Of a stretch of 64,000 nt of DNA, positions 26,680 to 35,450 are shown in pieces. How positions within the stretch are numbered: position 1 is the stretch's first letter; the number at the start of each line of letters is the position of its first letter. The stretch is from Sinorhizobium psoraleae. GTDB taxonomy: Bacteria > Pseudomonadota > Alphaproteobacteria > Rhizobiales > Rhizobiaceae. The position numbers were made by a program, and so were the translations under genes. Below the pieces are notes generated by a model. The model ran no database searches and had not been told where the DNA came from. It worked only from the letters and a program-made list of their open reading frames with translations. The stretch spans positions 62,001 to 126,000 of the forward strand of contig NZ_JABEKV010000004.1 of assembly GCF_013283645.1 (NCBI RefSeq). Reading direction: 5' to 3'.

Positions 26680-29133
26680 ATGATCAGACTGATTGGATAT
26701 TTTTTCGGCGTTGGTGCGTTTCTGCTGCTTGGCGTCGCTGCAGCCGTCGCGATCTACCTTGGTGCCATCACCAAGGACCTGCCGGATTATGAGGTGCTGG
26801 CCAACTATGCGCCGCCGGTAACCACACGCTTCCATGCCGGCAATGGCGCCCTGATGGCCGAATATGCCCGCGAGCGGCGCCTCTATCTGCCGATCCAGGC
26901 GATCCCCGACCGCGTCAAGGCGGCTTTCATTTCCGCCGAAGACAAGAATTTCTACCAGCATCCCGGCGTCGACATCACCGGTCTTGTGCGCGCGATCGCC
27001 GTCAACCTGCAGAACTTCGGCTCCGGCCGTCGCCCGGTCGGCGCTTCGACGATCACCCAGCAGGTCGCGAAAAACTTCCTGCTGACCTCCGACCAGACGA
27101 TTGATCGCAAGATCAAGGAAGCAATCCTCTCTTTCCGCATCGAGCAGGCCTACAGCAAGGACCGTATCCTCGAACTTTACCTGAACGAGATCTTTTTCGG
27201 CCTGAACTCCTACGGGATTGCCGGCGCGGCGCTGACCTATTTCGACAAGTCGGTGACCGAACTGACCGTTGCCGAAACCGCCTACCTCGCCGCTCTGCCG
27301 AAGGGACCAGCCAACTATCATCCCTTCCGCAAGACGGAGGCCGCGATCGAGCGCCGCAACTGGGTGATCGACCGGATGGTGGAAAATGGCTACGTGACCA
27401 AGGCGGACGGTGAAGATGCGAAGAAGCAGCCGCTAGGTGTGACGCCGCGCCGCGGCGGCGCCCATCTTTTCGCGTCGGACTTCTTCGCCGAGGAAGTGCG
27501 CCGGCAGATCATCCAGAAATATGGCGACAACGCTCTCTACGAAGGCGGCCTTTCGGTGCGTACGTCGCTTGATCCGCAGCTGCAGATCGTAGCGCGCAAG
27601 GCGCTGCAGGACGGCCTTTTGAGCTATGACGAGCGCCGTGGGTTTCACGGTCCGATCAAGACGATCGAGATCGGCGGCGACTGGGGCGAGCCGCTCGGCA
27701 AGATTGCGTCCTTGAGCGATGTGCCTGAATGGAAGCTGGCGGTCGTGCTGTCCGTCGATGCGGAAGGGGCGGAGATCGGCATCCAACCGGAGAAGGAAGC
27801 CTCCGGTAAGATCGTTCCGGAACGTTTGACAGGGCACATTTCGGCAAAGAACATGCAGTGGGCTTACCGTTCCGCCGGTGGCCAGCGCAAGACCGCCAAG
27901 TCGCCGGAAGGCGTGCTCGGCCCGGGTGATGTCGTCTATGTCGAACCGACCGGCGAAAAGGGCGAATATCGGCTGCGTCAGCCACCGAAGGTGCAGGGCG
28001 GGCTGGTTGCGATGGATCCGCACACCGGCCGCGTGCTGGCGATGGTAGGCGGCTTCTCTTATGCCCAGTCTGAATTCAACCGTGCGACGCAGGCGATGCG
28101 CCAGCCCGGCTCGTCCTTCAAGCCCTTCGTCTACGCGGCGGCGCTCGACAACGGCTACACGCCGGCCTCGGTTATCCTCGATGCGCCGATCGAGATCGTT
28201 GCCGGCGGCCAGGTCTGGCGTCCTGAGAATTACGGGGGCGGTTCGGCCGGTCCTTCCACCCTGCGTCTTGGCATCGAGAAGTCGCGCAACCTGATGACGG
28301 TGCGCCTTGCGAACGACATGGGCATGAACATCGTTGCCGAATATGCCGAGCGTTTCGGAATCTACGACAAGATGCCGCCGCTGCTTTCGATGTCGCTCGG
28401 CTCGGGCGAAACCACGGTGCTGCGCATGGTCTCGGCTTATGCGGTCATCGCCAATGGCGGCAAGCAGATCAAGCCGTCGCTGATCGACCGGATTCAGGAC
28501 CGCTACGGCAAGACGATTTTCCGGCACGAGGATCGCACCTGCGACAACTGCAATGCCGGCGACTGGGAAAAGCAGGAAGAGCCTGTACTGACGGACAATC
28601 GAGAGCAGGTCCTCGATCCGATGACCTCCTATCAGATCACCTCCATGATGGAAGGTGTCATCGCGCGTGGCACGGCGGCCGGCAAGATCCAACTCGATCG
28701 TCCGATTGCCGGCAAGACCGGAACGACCAACGACGAGAAGGACGCCTGGTTCGTCGGCTATACGCCCGATCTCGTGGCAGGCCTCTATCTCGGCTTTGAC
28801 GATCCGGCGCCGCTCGGCCGTGGGGCGACCGGCGGCAGTCTTTCGGCGCCGATCTTCAACGCCTTTATCCAGGAGGCGGTTAAGGGCACGCGTCCCGGCA
28901 AGTTCGTGGTGCCGGAAGGCATGAGCCTCATTCCGGTCAACCGAAAGACAGGCATGGCGGCTGTCGAAGGCGAGCCGGACACGATCATCGAAGCCTTCAA
29001 GCCGGGCACGGGCCCTGCTGATAGCTTCTCCGTCATCGGTGGCCTCGACCAATATGTGCCGCCGGAGGAGATCCTGCGGAACTCCCCGCAGGCCAACCAG
29101 GCGGTAACCTCCGGCTCGAACGGCCTGTTCTGA
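26680..29133 (+). CDS. mrcA: Penicillin-binding protein 1A (bifunctional glycosyltransferase/transpeptidase)
   Basis: An 817-aa class A PBP. An N-terminal membrane anchor (residues 3-27) precedes the GT51 glycosyltransferase domain, with 'FISAEDKNFYQHPGVD' holding the catalytic Glu, and 'GASTITQQVAKN' and 'ILELYLNEIFFG' following. An OB-like insertion (about 330-430) separates it from the transpeptidase domain, whose motifs are S478-S-F-K481, S535-R-N537 and K679-T-G-T. It polymerises and cross-links peptidoglycan at the outer face of the inner membrane. A Cys pair in 'RTCDNCNAGDW' is typical of alphaproteobacterial PBP1a. It follows the amidase gene. Confidence 0.96.
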   Translation: MIRLIGYFFGVGAFLLLGVAAAVAIYLGAITKDLPDYEVLANYAPPVTTRFHAGNGALMAEYARERRLYLPIQAIPDRVKAAFISAEDKNFYQHPGVDITGLVRAIAVNLQNFGSGRRPVGASTITQQVAKNFLLTSDQTIDRKIKEAILSFRIEQAYSKDRILELYLNEIFFGLNSYGIAGAALTYFDKSVTELTVAETAYLAALPKGPANYHPFRKTEAAIERRNWVIDRMVENGYVTKADGEDAKKQPLGVTPRRGGAHLFASDFFAEEVRRQIIQKYGDNALYEGGLSVRTSLDPQLQIVARKALQDGLLSYDERRGFHGPIKTIEIGGDWGEPLGKIASLSDVPEWKLAVVLSVDAEGAEIGIQPEKEASGKIVPERLTGHISAKNMQWAYRSAGGQRKTAKSPEGVLGPGDVVYVEPTGEKGEYRLRQPPKVQGGLVAMDPHTGRVLAMVGGFSYAQSEFNRATQAMRQPGSSFKPFVYAAALDNGYTPASVILDAPIEIVAGGQVWRPENYGGGSAGPSTLRLGIEKSRNLMTVRLANDMGMNIVAEYAERFGIYDKMPPLLSMSLGSGETTVLRMVSAYAVIANGGKQIKPSLIDRIQDRYGKTIFRHEDRTCDNCNAGDWEKQEEPVLTDNREQVLDPMTSYQITSMMEGVIARGTAAGKIQLDRPIAGKTGTTNDEKDAWFVGYTPDLVAGLYLGFDDPAPLGRGATGGSLSAPIFNAFIQEAVKGTRPGKFVVPEGMSLIPVNRKTGMAAVEGEPDTIIEAFKPGTGPADSFSVIGGLDQYVPPEEILRNSPQANQAVTSGSNGLF

Positions 29134-29230
29134 CCCTTTATGTCCGATGCGCCGCGCGTCGCCTTTACATCGGCGGCGGGCGTCGCTATTTGAGCCTCAC
29201 GTTTTTTACGGGTTCACAAGAAGCAGGATC

Positions 29231-30362
29231 ATGCGTAGCGAAATCGAGAACATTGTCGACGAAATCAAGCAGGCCATAAGCCTGCTGAGGAGGCATCTTT
29301 GACTGGGACCAGGCGGTAAGACGACTGGACTGGTTGAACAACAAGGCGGAGGACCCGTCGCTCTGGAACGATGCCGCTGAGGCTCAGAAGCTGATGCGTG
29401 AGCGCCAACAGCTCGACGACGGCATAAACGGTCTGCGCCGGTTCGAGCAGCAGCTCAATGACAATATCGAACTCATCGAACTCGGCGAGGAAGAAGGCGA
29501 CGCAGCAATCGTTGCGGACGCCGAGGAGGCCTTGAGACAGCTGCGCAACGAGGCCGCGAAGAAGCAGGTCGAGGCCATGCTTTCCGGCGAGGCGGATCAG
29601 AACGACACCTACCTCGAAGTCCATTCGGGCGCCGGCGGCACCGAAAGCCAGGACTGGGCGAACATGCTGCTGCGCATGTACACCCGCTGGGCCGAGCGTC
29701 AGGGCTATAAGGTGGAGCTTATGGAAATCCAGGATGGGGAAGAAGCCGGCATCAAGTCGGCAACGCTCCTCGTCAAAGGCCATAACGCCTACGGCTGGCT
29801 GAAGACAGAGTCGGGTGTGCATCGGCTTGTCCGTATTTCGCCCTATGACAGCAATGCCCGGCGGCATACGTCGTTCTCGTCCATCTGGGTCTACCCGGTC
29901 GTCGACGATTCAATCCAGATCGATATTAACGAAAGCGACTGCCGCATCGATACCTACCGTTCCTCGGGTGCCGGTGGCCAGCACGTCAACACGACCGATT
30001 CTGCCGTGCGTATCACGCACATGCCGAGCGGCATCGTCGTGCAGTGCCAGCAGGAGCGCTCACAGCACAAGAACCGGGCCAAGGCCTGGGATATGTTGCG
30101 CGCGCGGCTTTATGAAGCCGAGCTCAAGAAGCGCGAGGAAGCAGCGAACGCCGAGGCGGCTTCCAAGACCGATATCGGATGGGGTCACCAGATCCGTTCC
30201 TATGTTCTCCAGCCCTACCAATTAGTGAAGGACCTTCGCACGGGCGTCGAAAGCACGAGCCCCGGCGATGTGCTCGACGGCGAGTTGAACGACTTCATGG
30301 AAGCTGCCCTTGCCCACCGTGTACAGGGTGGCGCGGATGCCCTTGTCGAAGATCTAAGCTAG
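29231..30362 (+). CDS. prfB: Peptide chain release factor 2, programmed +1 frameshift
   Basis: RF2 recognises UGA and UAA. Translation starts at the ATG at 29231. After 23 codons the zero frame meets a TGA stop (29300-29302) in the context AGG-AGG-CAT-CTT-TGA-C, the same slippery CTT-TGA-C with an upstream internal Shine-Dalgarno as in E. coli prfB. A +1 shift continues in frame from 29301 as ...[17 protein letters not shown]..., giving about 376 aa. The GGQ peptidyl-hydrolysis motif is in '[14 protein letters not shown]', and the codon-recognition domain lies upstream of it. Low RF2 permits the shift, so expression is autoregulated. Annotating only from a downstream start would lose the N-terminal helix. 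Confidence 0.96.
29291..29303 (+). promoter_or_regulatory. prfB programmed frameshift site
   Basis: AGG-CAT-CTT-TGA-C, preceded by another AGG that completes an internal AGGAGG (29288-29293). CTT (29297-29299) is the slip codon and TGA (29300-29302) the in-frame stop. Confidence 0.95.
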
Positions 30363-30399
30363 AGCAATTCCAGGTAACGGTTTTGTCCGGAACTGCGTA
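30362..30399 (+). repeat. Short intergenic palindromic repeat, family B, copy 2
   Basis: GAGCAATTCCAGG and, 10 bases on, GTCCGGAACTGCGTA: a shorter copy of the element at 15222. It lies between the prfB stop and the terminator. Confidence 0.6.
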
Positions 30400-30408
30400 G
30401 GATTATCG

Positions 30409-30438
30409 AAGGCCGGGTCTCGCGCCCGGCCTTATATA
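30409..30438. terminator. Terminator between converging prfB and exported-protein gene
   Basis: Perfect 9-bp stem AAGGCCGGG / CCCGGCCTT with a 7-base loop (30409-30433), followed by TATATATT; the minus strand lacks a good T-run. Positioned between two converging stop codons. Confidence 0.8.
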
Positions 30439-30448
30439 TTGACTGATC

Positions 30449-30967
30449 TCAGTTCGTTGCGCGCTCGATCTTGATGTCACCAAGATCGTCAATCAGCACG
30501 GTCCACGATTCCGGTTCTTTGGCAGACGGATCGGTCTTCAGATAGACGGTCGCGAACATGCCCGGCTGCGTGGTGATGCCGGTCGACGTTTCGGGACGAA
30601 TGTCCGTGATATACGGCTTCAGTGCGGTGAATTCTTCCAGTTCGGCGGAGGAAACCACTTCAGGGCCAGTCGGTGCCGACGCAATCTGCTGAAGGTGCAC
30701 CTGCGCGGTGCCATCGCTCTGGCGGACCGCAATGAGCTTGTAGTAGCCGCGCTTCCCATCAGGCGAACTTTCCGGCGCCCCTTGCGAACCGGGCGTTGCG
30801 CCGCCCGCCCTTTCCTCCGCATGACCCTGCGAAAGCGCGCCGCTCTCCTCCCAGAAACCGGTGCTTGTCACGAAGATGACGTTCGAGGGAAGGATGGGGG
30901 ATTCCTGCGCGAGCAACTTGCTCGGTGGCAGGGCGAGGGACAGCGCAAGAAACAGGACTTTGTACAT
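30449..30967 (-). CDS. Exported hypothetical protein
   Basis: A 172-aa protein from the ATG at 30967 (MYKVLFLALSLALPPSKLLAQE), with a classic signal peptide cleaved near 'LLA-QE'. The rest is soluble: a polar linker (about 40-70), then an alternating beta-type region with 'GYYKLIAVRQSDGTAQVHLQQI' and the C-terminal 'SWTVLIDDLGDIKIERATN'. I do not recognise a domain. AGGAGG lies 12 bases before 30967 and overlaps an alternative ATG at 30979 (four residues longer). Periplasmic location is inferred. It is 87 bp downstream of the divergently placed nadK stop. Confidence 0.7.
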   Translation of the reverse strand: MYKVLFLALSLALPPSKLLAQESPILPSNVIFVTSTGFWEESGALSQGHAEERAGGATPGSQGAPESSPDGKRGYYKLIAVRQSDGTAQVHLQQIASAPTGPEVVSSAELEEFTALKPYITDIRPETSTGITTQPGMFATVYLKTDPSAKEPESWTVLIDDLGDIKIERATN

Positions 30968-31054
30968 CGGTCGGCGCATCCTCCTGATATGCGTGATTGA
31001 CAGCCAGCGCCTATCGTTTTGAACCATATCACATCCGTCTTGCAACGCGTGATT

Positions 31055-31828
31055 TCAATTGGAGAATTGCTCGGCAAGAATGCGGTCGGACCAGGAGTGG
31101 TCCGGGTCGGAGAGGATGCGGGCGGTCAGCTTTTCAGATTCGGCGATGCGCACCTTGACGACCGACTTGACCTCCTGGTGATCGGCGACCGCGTTGACCG
31201 GCCGCTTGTCCGCTTCAAGGATCTCTATCTCCACGGTGACGTGGTTGGGCAACAGCGCGCCGCGCCAGCGCCGCGGGCGGAACGGGCTGACGGGGGTGAG
31301 CGCCAGCAGCGGTGCTTCCAACGGCAGGATTGGACCGTGCGCGGAAAGATTGTATGCCGTCGAGCCCGCCGGTGTCGCCAGCAGAAGCCCGTCGCAGGTC
31401 AGTTCCTCGAGCCTCGTCTTGCCATCGATGATGACCTTGAGCTTGGCGGCCTGGTAGGATTGGCGGAACAGATAGACTTCATTGATCGCCAGCGCCGTAA
31501 ATATGTTGCCGTTGACGTCGGTTGTCCGCATCTCCAGCGGATGGAAGGCGTTCTCGACCGCCTTCTCGATGCGCTGATGCAGGTTTTCCGTGCTGTAGCG
31601 GTTCATCAGAAAGCCGACCGAACCGCGGTTCATGCCATAGACGAGTTTGCCGGTATTCATAGTCTTGTGCAGTGTGTGCAACATGAAGCCGTCACCGCCG
31701 AGCGCGACGATCACATCGGCCTCGTCCGCTTCGTGGTCGCCATAGATGGCCCTGAGGTCTTTCGCCGCTTTTTCCGCTTCTTCGGCCGAGGAGGCGAGGA
31801 AGGCGAGTGAGTTGAACTTGCGGGCCAT
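31055..31828 (-). CDS. nadK: NAD kinase
   Basis: A 257-aa ATP-dependent NAD kinase, the only route to NADP in most bacteria. 'VIVALGGDGFMLHTLH' carries the GGDG catalytic motif (near residue 43). 'YGMNRGSVGFLMN' and 'TCDGLLLATPAGSTAYNLSAHGPI' (NE/D and GST segments) are the substrate loops. The ATG at 31828 gives the family N-terminus MARKFNSLAF; a longer start at 31882 adds 18 unconserved residues. Minus strand, followed by the exported-protein gene. Confidence 0.95.
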   Translation of the reverse strand: MARKFNSLAFLASSAEEAEKAAKDLRAIYGDHEADEADVIVALGGDGFMLHTLHKTMNTGKLVYGMNRGSVGFLMNRYSTENLHQRIEKAVENAFHPLEMRTTDVNGNIFTALAINEVYLFRQSYQAAKLKVIIDGKTRLEELTCDGLLLATPAGSTAYNLSAHGPILPLEAPLLALTPVSPFRPRRWRGALLPNHVTVEIEILEADKRPVNAVADHQEVKSVVKVRIAESEKLTARILSDPDHSWSDRILAEQFSN

Positions 31829-31983
31829 GAAACTCAGTCCGTTCGTCGTGAGAGGGCAGGGCGATTGGCTTGCTGAACCCATTTTCTGGCACGGCCTTGC
31901 CGTGAACGCATCCGAAAAATTCGGAGAAGTCGCATTTTTGCTTTACACGGAATCAGAATATGATAACTCCCAGCGCGGAAAGT

Positions 31984-32059
31984 GCCCTTATAGCTCAGTT
32001 GGTAGAGCGGCTGATTTGTAATCAGTAGGTCGGGAGTTCGAGTCTCTCTGGGGGCACCA
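31984..32059 (+). tRNA. tRNA-Thr (TGT)
   Basis: 76 nt including encoded CCA. Acceptor GCCCTTA pairs with TGGGGGC, with G-T pairs. D-arm TAGCTCAGTTGGTAGAGC, anticodon stem CTGAT/ATCAG with loop TTTGTAA (anticodon TGT), T-loop GTTCGAGTC. Single gene, transcribed rightward. Confidence 0.95.
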
Positions 32060-32151
32060 TTTTTTCAAAGACTTAACTGAATTTGGTTTGGCAGGGCTGT
32101 CTCGAGCGCTGGTGGACACGCGTCTGGTCCTATGGCGTCATCCGCACCTGA

Positions 32152-33090
32152 TCATATGTCGAACGATGCGGGCTTCGGGTCGACCTCTCGGCAGCGTTCC
32201 AAGGCATTGAGCAGGTTCTCGGCCAGATAGTCGATCAGTGCCCGCGTCGCCGGCAGCATGCCGTGGCGCGATGGGAAAACAAGGTGGACGACGACGTCGC
32301 CTGACGTCCACTCCGGCAGGACCGGAACGAGGACGCCGGTACGGAAGGCGCGCTCGCAAATATGGTCCGGCAGCAGCGCTATCCCCATGCCTTCGATTGC
32401 CGCGCGCTCCAGGATGAGAAAATCGCTGCAACCTATGATCGGACGGTGTGCAATTTCGATTGTGCTTCCGTCCGCATGCAGCAGCCGCCAGGTGTCGGTT
32501 GGATGCTGTTCGTTCATCGAAAGCGTCGGCAACTGGGCCAGATTATCGATCGTGATGCCACCGAGGCGGGCGAGAAGCGTCGGGCTTGCGGCAAGGCGCT
32601 GGCGCACTTCGCCGAACCTGCGCACGATCAGTTGATTGTCGGTGTCAAGTTGATCGCGGGCACGCAGGGCGACATCGATTCGTTCCTCGATCAGGTCGAT
32701 CCGCCTGTTGGTCGTCATGATGAGCAGGCGCACGCCTGGATAACGGCGGTGAAATGCCGGCAGAATATCGGCAAGCATCGGGGTGAAGCCCAGGGGACAG
32801 CCGAGTCGCACGATACCTGTCGGCTCCGCGCGCACCGCCGCAATCTCGGCTTCCGCCGCTGCCACGCCATTCAGCAACCCCTGGCAGTGTTCATAGAAAA
32901 CGCGCCCGATTTCGGTCATGCGCAGCTTGCGCGTCGACCGCTCAAGAAGGCGAACGCCCAGTTGCCCTTCCAGGCGCGCGACGTGCTTGCTGAGCTTTGA
33001 CTTGGGCATATTCAGGTCTCGCGCGGCCGCGCTGAAACCATTGTTTCTTACAACGGCTGCAAAGAGCGCAATATCATTGAGATCCTGCAT
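32152..33090 (-). CDS. LysR family transcriptional regulator
   Basis: A 312-aa LysR-type regulator. The N-terminal winged helix (residues 1-60) has 'LFAAVVRNNGFSAAARDLNM' and 'SKLSKHVARLEGQLGVRLLERSTR'. The periplasmic-binding-like effector domain runs from about 90 to 295. It is transcribed divergently from azoR, with a perfect inverted repeat in the 138-bp gap. By the usual LysR logic it should control azoR and itself. The inducer is unknown; electrophiles or quinones are plausible given the target. Confidence 0.93.
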   Translation of the reverse strand: MQDLNDIALFAAVVRNNGFSAAARDLNMPKSKLSKHVARLEGQLGVRLLERSTRKLRMTEIGRVFYEHCQGLLNGVAAAEAEIAAVRAEPTGIVRLGCPLGFTPMLADILPAFHRRYPGVRLLIMTTNRRIDLIEERIDVALRARDQLDTDNQLIVRRFGEVRQRLAASPTLLARLGGITIDNLAQLPTLSMNEQHPTDTWRLLHADGSTIEIAHRPIIGCSDFLILERAAIEGMGIALLPDHICERAFRTGVLVPVLPEWTSGDVVVHLVFPSRHGMLPATRALIDYLAENLLNALERCREVDPKPASFDI

Positions 33091-33127
33091 TCCTGTCTCC
33101 CCCCGGGGCCGTTCGTCTGAAATAAAT

Positions 33128-33145
33128 TGTTTCCATCAGGAAACA
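33128..33145. promoter_or_regulatory. Palindromic operator candidate between LysR and azoR genes
   Basis: TGTTTCC-ATCA-GGAAACA, a perfect 7-bp inverted repeat with a 4-bp centre, 100 bp before azoR and about 40 bp before the LysR gene start. Size and place fit a LysR recognition site. Confidence 0.7.
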
Positions 33146-33228
33146 GAATGTCAAATATCTGCGCACTTATCCGGCGATTGTTTTCCGATCATATGTGGGG
33201 CACCGCAACGCAACATAAAGGTGCTCCC

Positions 33229-33849
33229 ATGAAAGTCCTTCATATCGACTCCGGCATTCTCGGAGAACATTCGGTTTCCCGCCGCCTGACAGCGGCAGTC
33301 GTCTCGCAGATCAAGGTCGACCGGCCCGACGCCGAGATCACCTATCGCGACCTGATCGCCAACGGTGTACAGCACTTGACCGGTTCGCAGATCATGGCGC
33401 CGGCCGATCTCGGTGGCGTGGACCCGGCTCTCGCCGCCGACGTTCAGAGCGGGCGTCAGATGCTGGAAGAGTTCCTCGCCGCCGATACGGTCGTCGTTGG
33501 TGCGCCGATGTACAACTTCTCCATTCCGAGCCAGCTGAAGGCCTGGATCGACCGTCTCGCCGTCGCCGGCAAGACCTTCCGTTACACCGAAGCCGGCCCG
33601 GAAGGGCTTGCAAAGGGTAAGAAGGTCATCATCGCTTCGACCCGCGGCGGACATTATTCCGCTGGCCCGGCTGCCGTTATGGATCATCAGGAAAGCTACC
33701 TGAGGACCGTCTTCGGCTTCTTCGGCATCACCGACGTCGAATTCGTCCGCGCTGAAGGCCTCAACCTCGGTGACGATTCGAAGCAGTTCGCGATTTCCGA
33801 GGCCGAGAAGACGATTGCCCAGGGCAACGTTCTTCGTCTGGCGAGCTAA
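33229..33849 (+). CDS. azoR: FMN-dependent NADH-azoreductase
   Basis: A 206-aa flavodoxin-like fold NAD(P)H:quinone/azo reductase. The N-terminal FMN phosphate loop is 'HIDSGILGEHSVSRRLT'. 'VVVGAPMYNFSIPSQLKAWIDR' (near residues 85-107) and 'IIASTRGGHYSAG' (near 134-146) are the flavin and substrate loops. It acts in the cytosol and probably detoxifies quinones by two-electron reduction. The ATG at 33229 follows AAAGGTG. A strong terminator closes the gene at 33885. Divergent from its probable LysR regulator. Confidence 0.94.
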   Translation: MKVLHIDSGILGEHSVSRRLTAAVVSQIKVDRPDAEITYRDLIANGVQHLTGSQIMAPADLGGVDPALAADVQSGRQMLEEFLAADTVVVGAPMYNFSIPSQLKAWIDRLAVAGKTFRYTEAGPEGLAKGKKVIIASTRGGHYSAGPAAVMDHQESYLRTVFGFFGITDVEFVRAEGLNLGDDSKQFAISEAEKTIAQGNVLRLAS

Positions 33850-33884
33850 GACTTTCATATGGACCGTGAAACATCGGTTCGTTG

Positions 33885-33927
33885 CGGAGAATGCCGGCTG
33901 TGAAAGCAGCCGGCATTCTCCGTTTTT
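33885..33927 (+). terminator. azoR rho-independent terminator
   Basis: A perfect 16-bp stem (33885-33900 with 33907-33922, core GAATGCCGGCTG), 6-base loop TGAAAG, then five T. Confidence 0.95.
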
Positions 33928-33958
33928 GCTGGTCGTCGTTTTGCGATATGATCCGCCG

Positions 33959-34231
33959 ATGGAACGCCTGCGCGTGATGCTGATCGCAACACTGGGCCTG
34001 GCGGCGATCATGGCCGCCGGAAGCGTTTTGGCGGCCCCTCCGGATGCGCGCTGCACCTGCCGCAATCGTGACGGATCGAAATACGAGCTCGGGCAAACCG
34101 CCTGCATCAGGGTTGGGGGCATTTCCTATCTGGCGCGCTGCGAAATGAATCTCAACGTGACGACGTGGAAGAAACTCCGTGACGGCTGCCCGACGGCTCA
34201 ACTCAGTACGGCGGATATTCGCCTCAATTGA
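33959..34231 (+). CDS. Small exported protein, Cys-containing, 90 aa
   Basis: Starts MERLRVMLIATLGLAAIMAA with a clear signal peptide cleaved near 'VLA-AP'. The mature ~65 residues hold five cysteines ('ARCTCRNRDGSKYELGQTAC', 'ARCEMN' and 'DGCPT'). A small disulfide-bonded periplasmic protein is likely. I do not recognise the family. The ATG at 33959 is only about 30 bp past the azoR terminator, and the ribosome binding site is weak, so its promoter is unclear. Confidence 0.7.
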   Translation: MERLRVMLIATLGLAAIMAAGSVLAAPPDARCTCRNRDGSKYELGQTACIRVGGISYLARCEMNLNVTTWKKLRDGCPTAQLSTADIRLN

Positions 34232-34253
34232 AGGCCATGCGGCCGCCTGCCGC

Positions 34254-35129
34254 CTAGATCTTCAGGAACTGCCTTGCCGCATACATCGCGATCGCCGCAG
34301 CGTTGGAGACGTTCAGCGACTTGATCGCGCCTGGCATGTCGAGCCGGGCGAGCGCCTTCACCGTCTGACGCGTCTTTTGCCGCAATCCCTTGCCCTCCGA
34401 CCCGAGCACGAGGGCGATCCTGTTGCCGGTAAAGGTGCTTTCCAGCGGTTCCGGGCCTTCAGAATCGAGACCGATCGTCAGAAAACCGAGCTTGTGCAGT
34501 TCGTCTATCGCATCGGCGAGATTGGTGATCTGGATATAAGGGATCAGTTCCAGCGCGCCGGATGCGGATTTCGCCAGCACGCCAGATTCGGTCGGGCTGT
34601 GGCGCATGGTGGTGATGAGCGCGCCGGCATCAAACGCCACCGCCGAGCGCATGATCGCGCCGACATTGTGAGGATCGGTCACCTGATCGAGCACCAGGAT
34701 CAACGGGCAGTCGCGCAGCGCTTCGAGCCTGCGGTGCGGCAACGGCCGCGTCTCCAGCATCACGCCCTGATGAATCGCGTCCGGCCCGAGAATCCCGTCG
34801 AGGTCCTGCGGCGTCACGATCTCGGTCGGAAAGGGGAGTGCTGAGAGGTCGCCGAGGTCCAGCCGTGCAGCCGCGTTCTGGGTTACAGAGAACCGAACGA
34901 TTTTTCGTTCCGGATTGTCGAGGGCGGCGCGAACCGTGTGCAGCCCGTAGAGAAGCACCTGCTCCGGCGCCAGCGCCTGTGGTTTCCAGTCCGCGGGCAT
35001 CTTCTTGCGCTTGTCCTGCCGCGGCGTGGGAATCTCACCGCGTTCGCGCCGGGCGTCGCGATGGGCGCGCCGGAGATTGGCATAGTGGGTGTCCTTGGCG
35101 CTCTTGTCGCCGCTCTTGTCCTTGGTCAT
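34254..35129 (-). CDS. rlmB: TrmH-family 23S rRNA (guanosine-2'-O-)-methyltransferase (RlmB-like)
   Basis: A 291-aa SPOUT RNA 2'-O-methylase. A basic N-terminal tail (residues 1-45, 'RRAHRDARRERGE') leads to the substrate-binding domain ('LLYGLHTVRAALDN') and then the knotted catalytic domain. The three motifs are 'DPHNVGAIMRSAVAFDAG', 'ALVLGSEGKGLRQ' and 'IKSLNVSNAAAIAMY'. The ATG at 35129 gives the rhizobial N-terminus MTKDKSGDKSA. It is divergent from the tRNA-Tyr operon, whose candidate promoter lies just to its right. Confidence 0.92.
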   Translation of the reverse strand: MTKDKSGDKSAKDTHYANLRRAHRDARRERGEIPTPRQDKRKKMPADWKPQALAPEQVLLYGLHTVRAALDNPERKIVRFSVTQNAAARLDLGDLSALPFPTEIVTPQDLDGILGPDAIHQGVMLETRPLPHRRLEALRDCPLILVLDQVTDPHNVGAIMRSAVAFDAGALITTMRHSPTESGVLAKSASGALELIPYIQITNLADAIDELHKLGFLTIGLDSEGPEPLESTFTGNRIALVLGSEGKGLRQKTRQTVKALARLDMPGAIKSLNVSNAAAIAMYAARQFLKI

Positions 35130-35228
35130 GCGCGTCTTATAGTGGCGTTCGGTCAACGTGGGAAACGGTTTCGGCGATCTTCGCCGGCGCGGCTGTGGAG
35201 AATTTCTGAAATTTTGCGTTTCGCCGTG

Positions 35229-35257
35229 TTGACAGGACGAAGGAGGGCGGTCATATA
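35229..35257 (+). promoter_or_regulatory. Strong sigma-70 promoter for tRNA-Tyr/tRNA-Gly/tuf
   Basis: TTGACA, 17-base spacer, CATATA, about 85 bp before tRNA-Tyr. Nearly ideal -35 and good spacing. Probably drives both tRNAs and possibly the tuf gene. Confidence 0.75.
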
Positions 35258-35343
35258 CCCGGCGCAGATCGCGAGGCGGTAACAAACGTCGCCGCTTCCT
35301 TTACGATCTCAAATGCTTGGTCGATTGATCCCGACAGAATAAT

Positions 35344-35428
35344 GGAGGGATGCCCGAGTGGTTAAAGGGGACGGACTGTAAATCCGTTGGCTCAGCCTAC
35401 GTTGGTTCAAATCCAACTCCCTCCACCA
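35344..35428 (+). tRNA. tRNA-Tyr (GTA)
   Basis: 85 nt including CCA, class II with a long variable arm. Acceptor GGAGGGA / TCCCTCC, anticodon stem-loop ACGGACTGTAAATCCGT (anticodon GTA), T-loop GGTTCAAATCC. 22 bp upstream of tRNA-Gly. Confidence 0.97.
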
Positions 35429-35450
35429 TTCTGCTCAGGATCGAAGACCC

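Noticed and set aside
29334..30362. prfB starting at 29334 as an unshifted gene
   Set aside because: The upstream ATG, 23 codons and exact CTT-TGA-C site show the programmed frameshift form.
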